Part shown: positions 18,601 through 26,593 of the stretch, piece by piece
Layout of the letters: each line of letters starts with the position of its first letter
How positions within the stretch are numbered: position 1 is the first letter of the stretch
DNA from: Chitinophaga sp. Cy-1792
GTDB lineage: Bacteria > Bacteroidota > Bacteroidia > Chitinophagales > Chitinophagaceae
Length of the DNA stretch: 64,000 nucleotides
Reading direction: 5' to 3'
NCBI RefSeq assembly: GCF_011752935.1
Contig: NZ_VWWO01000001.1
Coordinates: forward strand, 1 to 64,000
Notes under the pieces: model-generated
Seen by the model: the letters and a program-made list of their open reading frames with translations, nothing else
Databases searched by the model: none
Told to the model about the DNA's origin: nothing
Position numbers and translations under genes: made by a program

Positions 18601-19289
18601 TGCTGTTTGATGGTATAATATCCACCATGAGGGCCGTGGCTACGGAATGGATGGTGGGTGGCAAAAACGATGAGTTTATTTTTGTTGAGTGCTACCAGCT
18701 CAGATATCTTCACTAATACTTCTTCCCTGGTTTTACAATCGCAGTCGGACTCTACGCCTGGTTTCTCATAGGGGAAGACCCACCATTCACTATCCATGAT
18801 AATGAGGGTGACGTCGTCGGAGATATTGACTGCTACAGGGCCAGGGCAGCCATCCTTCGGGAAAAAGGCAACGTTTGGCAGCTGTAGGGAGTCGACATAA
18901 CGTTGCTGGTTACGGATTTGCTGCCAGCCGCCCGGTTTACTTTTCTGCCAGTCGTGGTTTCCGGGGATGATAAAGCCTCTGGAGGCGGTGCCTTTCACGA
19001 GGTCTATCTGGTAGTCCAGGATTTGTTTTGCCGTTGGATATTTTTTATTGAGTGAATCAGGTAACCCCAACGGGTATACGTTATCTCCCAGGAACAGGAC
19101 AGTATTGCGGCTATCCTGCATATTATATTTGGACCTTACGGCATCTACGACGGAATTATGTCCATTGGCATGGAGTTCGCCGGCATCGCCAATGAGGATA
19201 AAACGTTGCTTCACCTGATCGTCCTGTGCAAACAGGGATGATGCGGACAGTAGGGAGAAGATGATGCTAAATGTATATTTCAGTCTCAT
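15636..19289 (-). CDS. Metallophosphoesterase fused to an outer-membrane beta-barrel
   Basis: 1217 residues. A signal peptide (1 to about 21, ending LFAQ) leads into a calcineurin-like phosphoesterase domain (about 29-340). Its metal motifs are IGDAGE with Asp35, LGDNVYP, IIPGNHDW, FATHHPF and VSGHDHT. A large middle region of unknown fold (about 380-850) follows. The C-terminal third looks like a surface-antigen/Omp85-type beta-barrel of alternating aromatic strands and ends in the outer-membrane signature ...YFTLGFRF with terminal Phe. The enzyme would be displayed at the outer membrane and release phosphate or process phosphoesters; the substrate is unknown. Its start overlaps the stop of the SdiA-regulated gene by 4 bases (translational coupling). 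Confidence 0.88.
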   Translation of the reverse strand: MRLKYTFSIIFSLLSASSLFAQDDQVKQRFILIGDAGELHANGHNSVVDAVRSKYNMQDSRNTVLFLGDNVYPLGLPDSLNKKYPTAKQILDYQIDLVKGTASRGFIIPGNHDWQKSKPGGWQQIRNQQRYVDSLQLPNVAFFPKDGCPGPVAVNISDDVTLIIMDSEWWVFPYEKPGVESDCDCKTREEVLVKISELVALNKNKLIVFATHHPFRSHGPHGGYYTIKQHIFPLTDLKPWLYLPLPVIGSIYPLTRGVFGTPEDLPNPQYQEMVKGVEEATKQHGPVVFVSGHDHTLQLIKDNGNDYIVSGSGAKNNRVKMGKNSLYATCDNGFSVLELLKDSSVHVKYFLASDLSKPSFEDTLLHFSDFRRLGLTFQQPASLPKEVTLPADSTYNDVGRFHKWLLGKNYRDVWAAPVTFPVIDLRTAKGGLKILQRGGGMQTRSLRLEDSTGTEYAMRSLKKYPSAAIPPILRETIAREVVQDQISAANPYAPLAVSILAEAAKVPHTHPTFVYLPKDTILGIYANDFGNDVYLMEEREPKTGDKDKTYNTPKVLDRVLGDNDNVIDQKNVLRARIFDTYIGDYDRHDDQWRWYREKHKGVEYYSPVPRDRDQAFFINTGFLPRIVARPAFMPQFYGFRKNTPHIGPWNFSTRYFDRSFLNGLEKSDWEKQTRKLVERMTDSVLEAAASAFPDTVNHLVNPYMLNTLKERRKYMDDIMMRYYRFLAKRVDVPATEKNELIKLDKKDNGGVSLDIYKISKKNEIQQNIYSRTFDPAETKELNVYGLGGKDRWEITGANSTPIRIRLIGGADADSYVDSSNADGGKRIRIYDQKTGKDTFNVKGQEALRLSNDPENITYVRNFYKYDKFLPLLAVGFNKDDGILLGLGGQYLKHGFRKEPFASRQTFSATHALATRAWNFRYEGIFTDVIGKTDLVARVTAKAPNNTINFFGFGNETVFDKSKPGKISYYRARFNLYSAEMLLKTDFGPKFNISYGPVGGYYAFNKGENHNRFITDWAVNGLDSASTYANKGYVGGKVVLQLDTRNNKLIATRGVLWTTTFTGLGGLNSYSNNIGTFNTDLSIYLSFNNPDRFVLVSRFGGGKVWGNFDYWQAYTVGGVQNLRGFRNQRFAGEAGAYNNTEVRLKLFDVKTYLLPASVGLLVFNDVGRVWAANETSHVWHDGWGGGIYLSPVNALIVTAVVGHSKEETLPYFTLGFRF

Positions 19290-20143
19290 TTTTTATGATA
19301 GGTGAATTTTAGAATATTGGCTACGCCATCGTAGCCACCTTCATTAGAGATGTACATGTCTCCGTTATCAGCGAAGCCGATGCCTTCGGGTTGACGGAAT
19401 AACCGGTGACGCAGGTTATGTGCTTCCTGCACATGGCCGTCCAAATCGGCAATTACCAGTAGCTGATTCACGGAAGCCAGTATATAGAGGCGGTGTTCCA
19501 GCGGATGAATAGCGGCGGCACTGGGTTTGAAGAAACGAATGTCTGCACCGGCCAGTTTTGCTATTTCAGGCGCACTGAACTGATAGGCAGGTACAGAGTC
19601 GAAAGTCATACTGTCAAGGTGAAACTGAAAAGCACTGGTAACACCTTCTTTCTTATCATCTTCACAATTCTTACATATCATAAAGATGCTGTTTTTTGCC
19701 TTATCATAGTAGGTGGCTTCAAACTCCTGTTTACCGTCTCTTTTCCTGAGTTTATAATGATCCGTTGTAAGAGAATCATTCGTAAACAATCCATGAACAC
19801 GATAGAGGCTGCCATTACTCTTCAACACAAACCAGCCGCTATCTGTTCGGCAGATATCCTCATAATCTCCGCTTTTACCAAATTTCCATTTGGGATAGGC
19901 TTTGGTGGCGTCAACATCAATCTGGTAAATGTAGCCTTCTTCATCGTTGATGGCGATGATATTATGTTCATCGGGGTGTAAGACAATACCGGAAATTTCC
20001 TGCATAGACTCTCTGACACGGTACCTGACAGGACTTGCCAGGTCGTAGCCGGCAGGTGAAGAGAATATTCTTTCTTCCCTGTCGGCGAAATAGTTACATG
20101 ATACCAGAAAAATCAGCAACAATGGAAGGAATCGGCGATCCAT
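19286..20143 (-). CDS. SdiA-regulated domain lipoprotein (beta-propeller)
   Basis: 285 residues. The short hydrophobic N-terminus ends in a lipobox (LVSC, Cys16), so it is probably an outer-membrane or periplasmic lipoprotein. The mature part is a beta-propeller of the SdiA-regulated family (QEISGIVLHPDEHNIIAINDEEGYIYQID, YEDICRTDSGWFVLKSNGSLYRV, QPEGIGFADNGDMYISNEGG). The family is named for an E. coli locus and has phytase-like propeller geometry, but its activity is unproven. It is translationally coupled to the phosphatase-barrel gene, so the two probably work together at the cell surface. Confidence 0.85.
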   Translation of the reverse strand: MDRRFLPLLLIFLVSCNYFADREERIFSSPAGYDLASPVRYRVRESMQEISGIVLHPDEHNIIAINDEEGYIYQIDVDATKAYPKWKFGKSGDYEDICRTDSGWFVLKSNGSLYRVHGLFTNDSLTTDHYKLRKRDGKQEFEATYYDKAKNSIFMICKNCEDDKKEGVTSAFQFHLDSMTFDSVPAYQFSAPEIAKLAGADIRFFKPSAAAIHPLEHRLYILASVNQLLVIADLDGHVQEAHNLRHRLFRQPEGIGFADNGDMYISNEGGYDGVANILKFTYHKK

Positions 20144-20171
20144 AGTGATATATTATAGCTTAAATTTAACT

Positions 20172-20179
20172 CAAAAATA
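20172..20179 (-). promoter_or_regulatory. -7 element of the leftward SdiA-regulated/phosphatase operon
   Basis: On the minus strand TATTTTTG fits TAnnTTTG and lies 29 bases before the start codon. The -33 box is weak. Confidence 0.5.
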
Positions 20180-20215
20180 CAGTAACTTCAGATTGGATTT
20201 AATCATCTTCGTACT

Positions 20216-21487
20216 ATGGAAAATACGGCCATCATAGAAGCAGCAAAAGAATACGTACTGGCAAGGTATACAGCCCATCCCAAACCCGAGCTGCTTTATC
20301 ATAACCTCGTACATACGCAGGCGGTAGTGAATGCTGCCGGACAGATAGCTGCCCATTACCACCTTCAGGATGATGAGCTGACCGCCGTATATGTTGCTGC
20401 CTGGTTTCATGATGAAGGCTACCTGGAAGGAGAAGGCAAAGTACATGAACAAAACGGTGCCCAGCAGGCAGTGCTCTTCCTCCAGCAGCAAGGAGCCTCC
20501 GACACATTACAGCAAATGGTAAAAGGCTGTATCCTGGCAACAAAAATGCCGCAGTCGCCCAAAAACCTTATAGAACAAATAGTTTGTGATGCTGACCTCT
20601 TTCACCTTGGAACTAAGGAATATGCCGACAGAGCTAAACTGCTCAGGCATGAAATAGAACTCATCCATCAGAAAGAAATCAATCGTATAGACTGGCTGAG
20701 AGGCAATATTAAGTTCCTGACCGAACACCAGTACTGGACAGACTACGCCCGGACTCTGCTCAAACAGCAGAAAGAGGACAATATCAGGCAGCTGCAGAAA
20801 AAGCTGGATAAGCGACTGGAAGAAGAAAGCAAGGCAGAGAAAAAAACAGTTGAAACCGCGGAAACCACAGATACAACTGCGAGTACGCCCACTACACAAC
20901 CACTAACAAGAATCAACAGACCTGGTAATAAGGAAAAGGAGAAAGTGAAAAAGCCTGAACGCGGCGTCGAAACCATGTTCCGTATCACTTCTACCAATCA
21001 TATCCGTCTCAGCTCCATGGCCGATAGCAAGGCGCATATTATGATCACGGTAAACTCCATCATCATTTCCATCTTACTCAGCGTTCTTATACGCAGACTG
21101 GAAGATTATCCGAACTTCCTCATTCCCTCCATTCTGTTTATCACCACCAGCGTAGTCACCGTCATCTTCGCGGTGCTGGCCACCAGGCCCAATGTTACCA
21201 GCGGTACTTTTACCAGGGAAGATATTTCCCGTAAAGATGCCAATCTCTTGTTCTTTGGGAATTTCTACAGGATGAAGCTGGAAGAATATGAATGGGGTAT
21301 GAAGCAGATGATGAACGATGCAGATTTTCTCTATAGCAGCATGACCAGGGATGTATATCATCTTGGTGTAGTGCTGGGTAAGAAATACAAGCTGCTTCGT
21401 ATATCCTATAACGTATTTATGTTTGGCCTGATAGCCTCTGTGCTGGCCTTTTTGATCGCAGCAATATTTTTTCCGGTTAAAGCCTAA
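20216..21487 (+). CDS. HD phosphohydrolase fused to a Pycsar-type membrane effector domain (PycTM)
   Basis: 423 residues. The N-terminal HD domain (about 1-175) keeps the metal-binding set His33, His65-Asp66 (AAWFHDEGY) and Asp125 (CDADLF), so it should be active as a phosphohydrolase. A charged linker, partly coiled coil and Thr/Lys-rich (about 180-245), joins it to a PycTM-like domain. That domain has the conserved entry RITSTNHIRLSSMADSKAH, two helices at about 277-294 and 302-323, a cytoplasmic segment with REDIS and DFLYSSM, and a last helix at about 400-420. PycTM domains serve as membrane-disrupting effectors in Pycsar antiphage systems, where cyclic CMP/UMP triggers them; the HD fusion is a distinct architecture. 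No cyclase lies next to it. It is 11 bases before ppk1, which points to a nucleotide or polyphosphate stress role. Confidence 0.87.
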   Translation: MENTAIIEAAKEYVLARYTAHPKPELLYHNLVHTQAVVNAAGQIAAHYHLQDDELTAVYVAAWFHDEGYLEGEGKVHEQNGAQQAVLFLQQQGASDTLQQMVKGCILATKMPQSPKNLIEQIVCDADLFHLGTKEYADRAKLLRHEIELIHQKEINRIDWLRGNIKFLTEHQYWTDYARTLLKQQKEDNIRQLQKKLDKRLEEESKAEKKTVETAETTDTTASTPTTQPLTRINRPGNKEKEKVKKPERGVETMFRITSTNHIRLSSMADSKAHIMITVNSIIISILLSVLIRRLEDYPNFLIPSILFITTSVVTVIFAVLATRPNVTSGTFTREDISRKDANLLFFGNFYRMKLEEYEWGMKQMMNDADFLYSSMTRDVYHLGVVLGKKYKLLRISYNVFMFGLIASVLAFLIAAIFFPVKA

Positions 21488-21498
21488 GTGATATAGTT

Positions 21499-23475
21499 AT
21501 GACGCCTTTGTTTAATCGGGACCTTAGCTGGTTATCATTCAATTTCCGGGTACTTACCATGGCACAGGACCAACAGGTACCTTTATATGAGCGAATAAAA
21601 TTCCTGTCCATATTTTCTTCTAACCTGGACGAATTTTTCAGGGTAAGGATGCCGGCAATCATGGCGGTAAACAAACTGCTGGAAAAGGAACCGGATGCCG
21701 GCGGGGATGAAACTGTCAGCCAGGATACGCTGCGGCAGGTATTGACCGAAATCAACCGGCAGCAGGAAACCTACGGGCAGATACTTACCAGAGAAATCCT
21801 GCCGGCATTAAAAGATCGGGGTATTCACCTCTGCTATAATGAGCCGTTTACTGATCTTCAGTTAAAACTAACAAAAGAATATCTGCTTACCAGCATACTT
21901 ACTTATCTGCAACCGGTATTTCTTGCCGACTCTGAAAAAGACTACTTCCCGGAAAACAACGCATTGTATTTCGCGGTGTCCCTATCCAGCCGGCAAAAGC
22001 CTGATCAGATCAAATATGCTTTGCTGAATATACCTGCCGCCCTGCCCCGCTTTTTTCAACTACCAAAAGAAGACGGACTGGCGCAGATAACCATGCTGGA
22101 TGATATCATCCGCTATCACCTGGATTATATCTTCCCCGGATACCAGATCAATGGCTGCTATAGCTTTAAGCTGACCCGTAATGCAGAAATGGATATGGAC
22201 GAGTTTAAGGGAGATATACTGGAAGAAGTAGAAACGCTGATCCGGAAACGCGAGCTGGGCGTGCCTACCAGGTTTCTTTTTGACGCTGCAATGCCAATGC
22301 CATTGCAACAGTACCTTTCCGGTTACCTGAAAATAAAACCGGAAGAAATGGTGGCTGGCGGCAGGTACCATAATCTCAAAGATCTGAACGACTTCCCTTT
22401 ACCGCTCCCGCTGACAGATGTATTCTACCCTAAAAATACACCTGCTAAAATAGCCATGGCAGCTGAAACTGATCATATCCTGGACCTGATACAACGCCAG
22501 GACCTGATCGTGCACGTGCCCTATCAGCGCTATGATTATGTTCTGCGATTCTTTAACGAGGCTGCCATAGACAGGGATGTTACAGAGATATATGTCACGC
22601 TGTACCGCATTGCATCCGGCTCACAGATAGCACAGGCACTGATTACCGCCGCTAAAAATGGTAAGCAGGTGACTGTATTCGTGGAGCTGAAAGCCCGCTT
22701 CGATGAAGCGAATAATATCCGCTGGGCAAAGCGGATGAAAGATGCCGGCGTTAAAATCGTATATAGCATACCGGGTATGAAGGTGCATGCAAAAACTGCG
22801 CTGGTGAAGCGTAAGCGTGGTTACTACCATGATTATTCAGGGCTGATAGCCACCGGCAATTTCAACGAAAGCACCGCCCGTTTCTATGCAGATCACATCC
22901 TGTTTACCTCCCATCCCGGCATAACGCGGGAAATGGAACTATTGTTTCTCTACCTTCAAAGCAGGGAGCAACCGGCAGATTATCAATACCTGGAGTTCAA
23001 ACATTTGCTGGTGGCTCAGTTTAACATGACTGACCGCTTCAAATGGCTAATAGACCGGGAGATTGCCAATGTCCGGGCAGGAAAACCCGCCAGGATCACT
23101 ATCAAGTTGAATAACCTGCAGGAAAAAGCCATGATAGCCAAGCTATATGAAGCCGCCGAAGCAGGTATCAAGATAGATCTGATCGTTCGAAGTATCTGCT
23201 GCCTGGTGCCTGATCCCAATATTAAAGTGGTACGCATTGTGGATAGGTTCCTGGAACATGCCAGGGTATTCATTTTCCATAACGACGGCCAGGAAGAGAT
23301 CTATATGGGCTCCGCAGACTGGATGAACCGGAACCTGCACAGGCGCATCGAAGTATGTGTGCCGGTATATGACCCGGCCATCCGCCGGCAGCTGAAAGAC
23401 ATAGTAGACCTGCAATTACAGGACCCTGCACATGCACAATCTGCAATAACAGCGTATATCGGGAAAATAGAGTAA
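21499..23475 (+). CDS. ppk1: Polyphosphate kinase 1
   Basis: Transfers the gamma-phosphate of ATP to inorganic polyphosphate, reversibly. 658 residues, slightly shorter than the roughly 690 of E. coli Ppk. The N-terminal domain has the family opening NRDLSWLSFNFRVL and FLSIFSSNLDEFFRVRM. The core has VELKARFDEANNIRW, and the autophosphorylated His is residue 430 in GMKVHAKTALV. The second conserved His motif (EHARVFIF) and the GSADWMNRNL motif are present near the C-terminus. It lies 11 bases after the HD-PycTM gene and about 25 before a thioredoxin-like gene, so co-transcription is very likely. Confidence 0.96.
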   Translation: MTPLFNRDLSWLSFNFRVLTMAQDQQVPLYERIKFLSIFSSNLDEFFRVRMPAIMAVNKLLEKEPDAGGDETVSQDTLRQVLTEINRQQETYGQILTREILPALKDRGIHLCYNEPFTDLQLKLTKEYLLTSILTYLQPVFLADSEKDYFPENNALYFAVSLSSRQKPDQIKYALLNIPAALPRFFQLPKEDGLAQITMLDDIIRYHLDYIFPGYQINGCYSFKLTRNAEMDMDEFKGDILEEVETLIRKRELGVPTRFLFDAAMPMPLQQYLSGYLKIKPEEMVAGGRYHNLKDLNDFPLPLPLTDVFYPKNTPAKIAMAAETDHILDLIQRQDLIVHVPYQRYDYVLRFFNEAAIDRDVTEIYVTLYRIASGSQIAQALITAAKNGKQVTVFVELKARFDEANNIRWAKRMKDAGVKIVYSIPGMKVHAKTALVKRKRGYYHDYSGLIATGNFNESTARFYADHILFTSHPGITREMELLFLYLQSREQPADYQYLEFKHLLVAQFNMTDRFKWLIDREIANVRAGKPARITIKLNNLQEKAMIAKLYEAAEAGIKIDLIVRSICCLVPDPNIKVVRIVDRFLEHARVFIFHNDGQEEIYMGSADWMNRNLHRRIEVCVPVYDPAIRRQLKDIVDLQLQDPAHAQSAITAYIGKIE

Positions 23476-23500
23476 ATTACAATTATTGAATATTTTGTTT

Positions 23501-24010
23501 ATGAAGAAGTACGTATGGATGTTGATGTTGAGTCTCGGATTTATTATTCCCGCAGCCAACGCTCAAACACATAACCTGGATTTAGAACATATCTACAATC
23601 CAACTGCCGATGCGAAGAAAGATTTAACCGCAGCCATTGCCCAGGCAGCAAAAGAAAACAAACATGTGTTGGTTCAGATTGGCGGCAACTGGTGTATCTG
23701 GTGCAAACGCTTCTACAAATTCACGGAAGATGATGCAGACCTGAAATCAGCCATGGAAAAGAATTATGTGGTATATCACCTGAATTATAGCAAGGAAAAT
23801 AAAAACCTGCCTATATTAAAAGAGTTAGGTTATCCACAGCGTTTCGGATTCCCTGTAATCGTTATCCTGGATGCCAAAGGCAACCGCCTGCACACCCAGA
23901 ATTCCGGCCTGTTGGAGTCAGCAGATTCCTATGATAAGAAGAAAGTACAGGATATGCTGAAACAATGGAGCCCGGCAGCATTACAGCCATCTAATTATGT
24001 CAATGAATAA
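23501..24010 (+). CDS. Secreted thioredoxin-like protein
   Basis: The ATG at 23501 is chosen over the upstream TTG because it opens a clean signal peptide (MKKYVWMLM to ANAQ). 169 residues. The thioredoxin fold carries the redox motif WCIWC in GGNWCIWCKRF, followed by a cis-Pro region (GFPVIVILDAKG). It resembles thioredoxin_7/DUF255-type periplasmic proteins; disulfide reductase activity in the periplasm is likely but unproven. It sits in the ppk1 run, 8 bases before the next gene. Confidence 0.88.
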   Translation: MKKYVWMLMLSLGFIIPAANAQTHNLDLEHIYNPTADAKKDLTAAIAQAAKENKHVLVQIGGNWCIWCKRFYKFTEDDADLKSAMEKNYVVYHLNYSKENKNLPILKELGYPQRFGFPVIVILDAKGNRLHTQNSGLLESADSYDKKKVQDMLKQWSPAALQPSNYVNE

Positions 24011-24018
24011 TTAAAGCT

Positions 24019-24531
24019 ATGGCCACAGATAATGGCATCACCTACTTTGATACGGATGCTGTGCAATCTTTCATAAGATTTGCACAGCATCCGTTTAAGT
24101 TTTCAGCATTCATGTTCTGGAAACTACCCGCTGCATGGACTTCCGGCGTCAGGCTGGTATCGGTATCAGAGGAGCAATGTGTAACCAGTGTACCTTATAT
24201 GTGGCTATCGCAAAATCCATTTAACTCTACCTATTTCGCATGTCTGTCTATGGCCGCAGAACTAAGCACAGGACTGCCAGCCATGATGTATACCCAAAGT
24301 ACAAAAGCACATATATCCATGCTGGTTACAAGTATGCAGGCAGATTATATGAAGAAGGCAGTAGGTAAAACATATTTTACCTGCACGGATATTCCTGCCA
24401 TGAAAGCAGCCATGGAGCAGGCCATCAGGGAAAAAACACCAACATCAGTAACTGTTCGTTCAGAAGGTAAAAATAAAGATGGCATACTCGTTGCCTCATT
24501 TGCAATCACATGGTCTTTTAAATCAAAGTAA
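24019..24531 (+). CDS. DUF4442 domain protein (hotdog-fold, thioesterase-like)
   Basis: 170 residues, cytoplasmic. The pattern FMFWKLPAAWTSGVRL, then NPFNSTYFACLSMAAELSTG, then a C-terminal beta strand pair (SVTVRSEGKNKDGILVASFAITW) matches DUF4442, a family related to hotdog thioesterases. No substrate is known. It lies between the thioredoxin-like gene and the beta-CASP gene with gaps of 8 and 25 bases. Confidence 0.8.
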   Translation: MATDNGITYFDTDAVQSFIRFAQHPFKFSAFMFWKLPAAWTSGVRLVSVSEEQCVTSVPYMWLSQNPFNSTYFACLSMAAELSTGLPAMMYTQSTKAHISMLVTSMQADYMKKAVGKTYFTCTDIPAMKAAMEQAIREKTPTSVTVRSEGKNKDGILVASFAITWSFKSK

Positions 24532-24556
24532 ATCTGTTAACAAAATATCCTAAGTT

Positions 24557-25960
24557 ATGAAGATAGCATTTCATGGCGCCGCCCGTACAGTAACGGGTTC
24601 CAAGCACCTGATCACTCTGAAGAGTGGTAAAAAAATCCTGCTCGATTGTGGTATGTTCCAGGGTATGGGAAAAGAAACAGACGCATTAAACAGGGAGTTT
24701 GGCTTCGATCCGAAGGAAGTCACGTACATGGTGTTGTCTCACGCTCATATTGATCATACCGGCCTTATACCGCGACTGATCAAGCAAGGCTACAATGGCC
24801 CTATCTATTGTACGCCAGGTACCAGGGATATGGCAGAAATTCTCCTGCTGGATTCTGCAGAAATACAGGAAGATGATATCAAGTTTTCCAACAAGAAACG
24901 CGCAAAAGAAGGCGCTCCTTACCTGCAACCACTTTACACAGTGGAAGATGCTAAAATGTCTATCGGCTTTCTGAAACCAACCGGCTATAACACCTGGACA
25001 AAAATAGACCCGGATATCCAGGTTATGTTTACAGATGCAGGACATATCGTAGGCGCTGCCGCCGTGCATCTCCGCATCACTGAAAACGGCAAGACAGAAC
25101 AGATTACTTTCAGTGGTGACATCGGACGCTATAACGATGCTATTCTCAAATCTCCTGCTGTTTTTCCACAGGCAGATTATATACTGATGGAATCCACCTA
25201 CGGCAGCACACTCCACGCAGATGCCAAACCTGCCGATGATGAGCTGCTACGTTATATTCAGCATACCTGCGTTGAAAAAGGCGGAAAGCTGATCATTCCT
25301 GCATTTAGCGTTGGCCGTACCCAGGAATTATTATATGCACTGAATAATGCACAACTGTCCGGAAAACTGCCGCATATCGATATCTTCGTAGATAGTCCAT
25401 TATCCACGGAAGCGACCGAAGTTACCAAAGAGCATCCGGAGGTGTTTAATAAACAGGTGTCTGATCTGCTGAAACGTGATAACGATCCATTTGATTTTCC
25501 TGGCCTGCGCTATGTAAAATCAGTAGACGAATCCAAGAACCTGAACTTCAGGAAGGAACCTTGTGTGATCATTTCTGCTTCAGGTATGGCGGAAGCAGGA
25601 AGGGTGAAACACCACATCGCCAATAATATCGATGATGCGAAAAACACCATCCTGATCGTAGGCTATTGCGAGCCCGAATCATTAGGTGGCCGCCTGATGC
25701 GTGGCGCCAAAGAGGTATCTATCTATGGTACCCGCTTTGAAGTAAACGCAGAAGTAGGCGTTATCCGCTCCATGAGTGCCCATGGCGATTATGAAGATCT
25801 CAGCCAGTGGCTCTCCTGCCAGGACCCAAGAGAAATTAAAAAGCTCTTCCTCGTACATGGAGAATATGAAGTACAACAAATTTTCAGAAACTGGTTACAT
25901 AAAAAAGGATTTCTCGATATTGAAATCCCTTACAGACATTATGAAATCGGATTAACCTGA
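24557..25960 (+). CDS. Metallo-beta-lactamase/beta-CASP ribonuclease-like protein
   Basis: 467 residues. The metallo-beta-lactamase part has the zinc motif SHAHIDHTG with His62, His64, Asp66 and His67, plus DAGHIVGAAAV and SGDIG. A beta-CASP insertion (about 210-370) follows, with GGKLIIPAFSVGRTQELLY and VIISASGMAEAGRVKHH. The C-terminal motif SAHGDYEDL completes the active site. Such proteins are RNA endo/exonucleases of the CPSF73/YSH1-like group. It is the last gene of the HD-PycTM/ppk1 run and is closed by a hairpin. Confidence 0.93.
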   Translation: MKIAFHGAARTVTGSKHLITLKSGKKILLDCGMFQGMGKETDALNREFGFDPKEVTYMVLSHAHIDHTGLIPRLIKQGYNGPIYCTPGTRDMAEILLLDSAEIQEDDIKFSNKKRAKEGAPYLQPLYTVEDAKMSIGFLKPTGYNTWTKIDPDIQVMFTDAGHIVGAAAVHLRITENGKTEQITFSGDIGRYNDAILKSPAVFPQADYILMESTYGSTLHADAKPADDELLRYIQHTCVEKGGKLIIPAFSVGRTQELLYALNNAQLSGKLPHIDIFVDSPLSTEATEVTKEHPEVFNKQVSDLLKRDNDPFDFPGLRYVKSVDESKNLNFRKEPCVIISASGMAEAGRVKHHIANNIDDAKNTILIVGYCEPESLGGRLMRGAKEVSIYGTRFEVNAEVGVIRSMSAHGDYEDLSQWLSCQDPREIKKLFLVHGEYEVQQIFRNWLHKKGFLDIEIPYRHYEIGLT

Positions 25961-25981
25961 TAACAGTATAAAGCTTTTGTT

Positions 25982-26023
25982 CAACAGGCCGTTTCTACCC
26001 AGTAGAGACGGCCTGTTGTTTTT
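25982..26023 (+). terminator. Intrinsic terminator with GTCTCTAC-type core
   Basis: A 17-bp stem (25982-25998 with 26002-26018, one G-U pair), a 3-base loop and five T. The inner part GTTTCTAC/GTAGAGAC belongs to the hairpin family described in the findings. Confidence 0.85.
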
Positions 26024-26145
26024 CCACCTCTGCTCCTGTCCGGGTCACCGGCCTATTCGTCCAACTCAGGGACTTTCATTATGTCAGGCGCTATCAGCGA
26101 CGCAATTTTGTGTCATCATCATTCACACATAAAACTCCTGATATT

Positions 26146-26553
26146 ATGAAACAGAAAACAACTACACTTATTTATTGGACAGGCGTCATCTTAACTTCTT
26201 TATGGTTTGGCGCAAGCGGTTTCTTTGAAATCACCGGAAACCAGATAGTATGGGGCATTACGCAGCAACTGGGTTACCCTCCGCACTTCATCTATTTACT
26301 TGGAATAGCGAAATTATCCGGTGTAGCAGTGTTGCTGGTACCAGGTAAATTATTACGATTAAAAGAATGGGTTTTTGCAGGTGTATTTTTTGATATCCTA
26401 TTTGCCTTTGGCTCAAAGATAGCAGTGCTGGGATTTGCAGCTGCCACAGACGCCATAGTAGCATTTGTAATGGTGTCAGTAACCTACATTATGTTCAGAA
26501 AATTATATAGGGTAGACATCACACCAAATACAACGGAAACAGTATTTGGCTGA
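26146..26553 (+). CDS. DoxX-like small membrane protein
   Basis: 135 residues from the ATG at 26146, with four predicted membrane helices. The start is preferred because MKQKTTTLIYWTGVIL gives a normal first helix; the upstream in-frame start adds a polar, unlikely extension. The pattern FGASGFFEITGN and LGIAKLSGVAVLL is typical of DoxX-like proteins. Homologues are often near stress or redox genes, but the role is not defined. The divergent HxlR/SDR pair is just downstream. Confidence 0.82.
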   Translation: MKQKTTTLIYWTGVILTSLWFGASGFFEITGNQIVWGITQQLGYPPHFIYLLGIAKLSGVAVLLVPGKLLRLKEWVFAGVFFDILFAFGSKIAVLGFAAATDAIVAFVMVSVTYIMFRKLYRVDITPNTTETVFG

Positions 26554-26570
26554 TTATTGACGGGGTGTGG

Positions 26571-26590
26571 AAGCGGGCTGCGGCCCGCTT
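26571..26590. terminator. Bidirectional hairpin between doxX-like and hxlR-like genes
   Basis: AAGCGGGC and GCCCGCTT form a perfect 8-bp stem with a 4-base loop, followed by TCTTT on the plus strand. It separates two convergent genes. Confidence 0.55.
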
Positions 26591-26593
26591 TCT

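Noticed and set aside
20216..21487. Complete Pycsar antiphage system
   Set aside because: Only the effector-like domain is present; no pyrimidine cyclase gene is next to it, so a full Pycsar system is not claimed.
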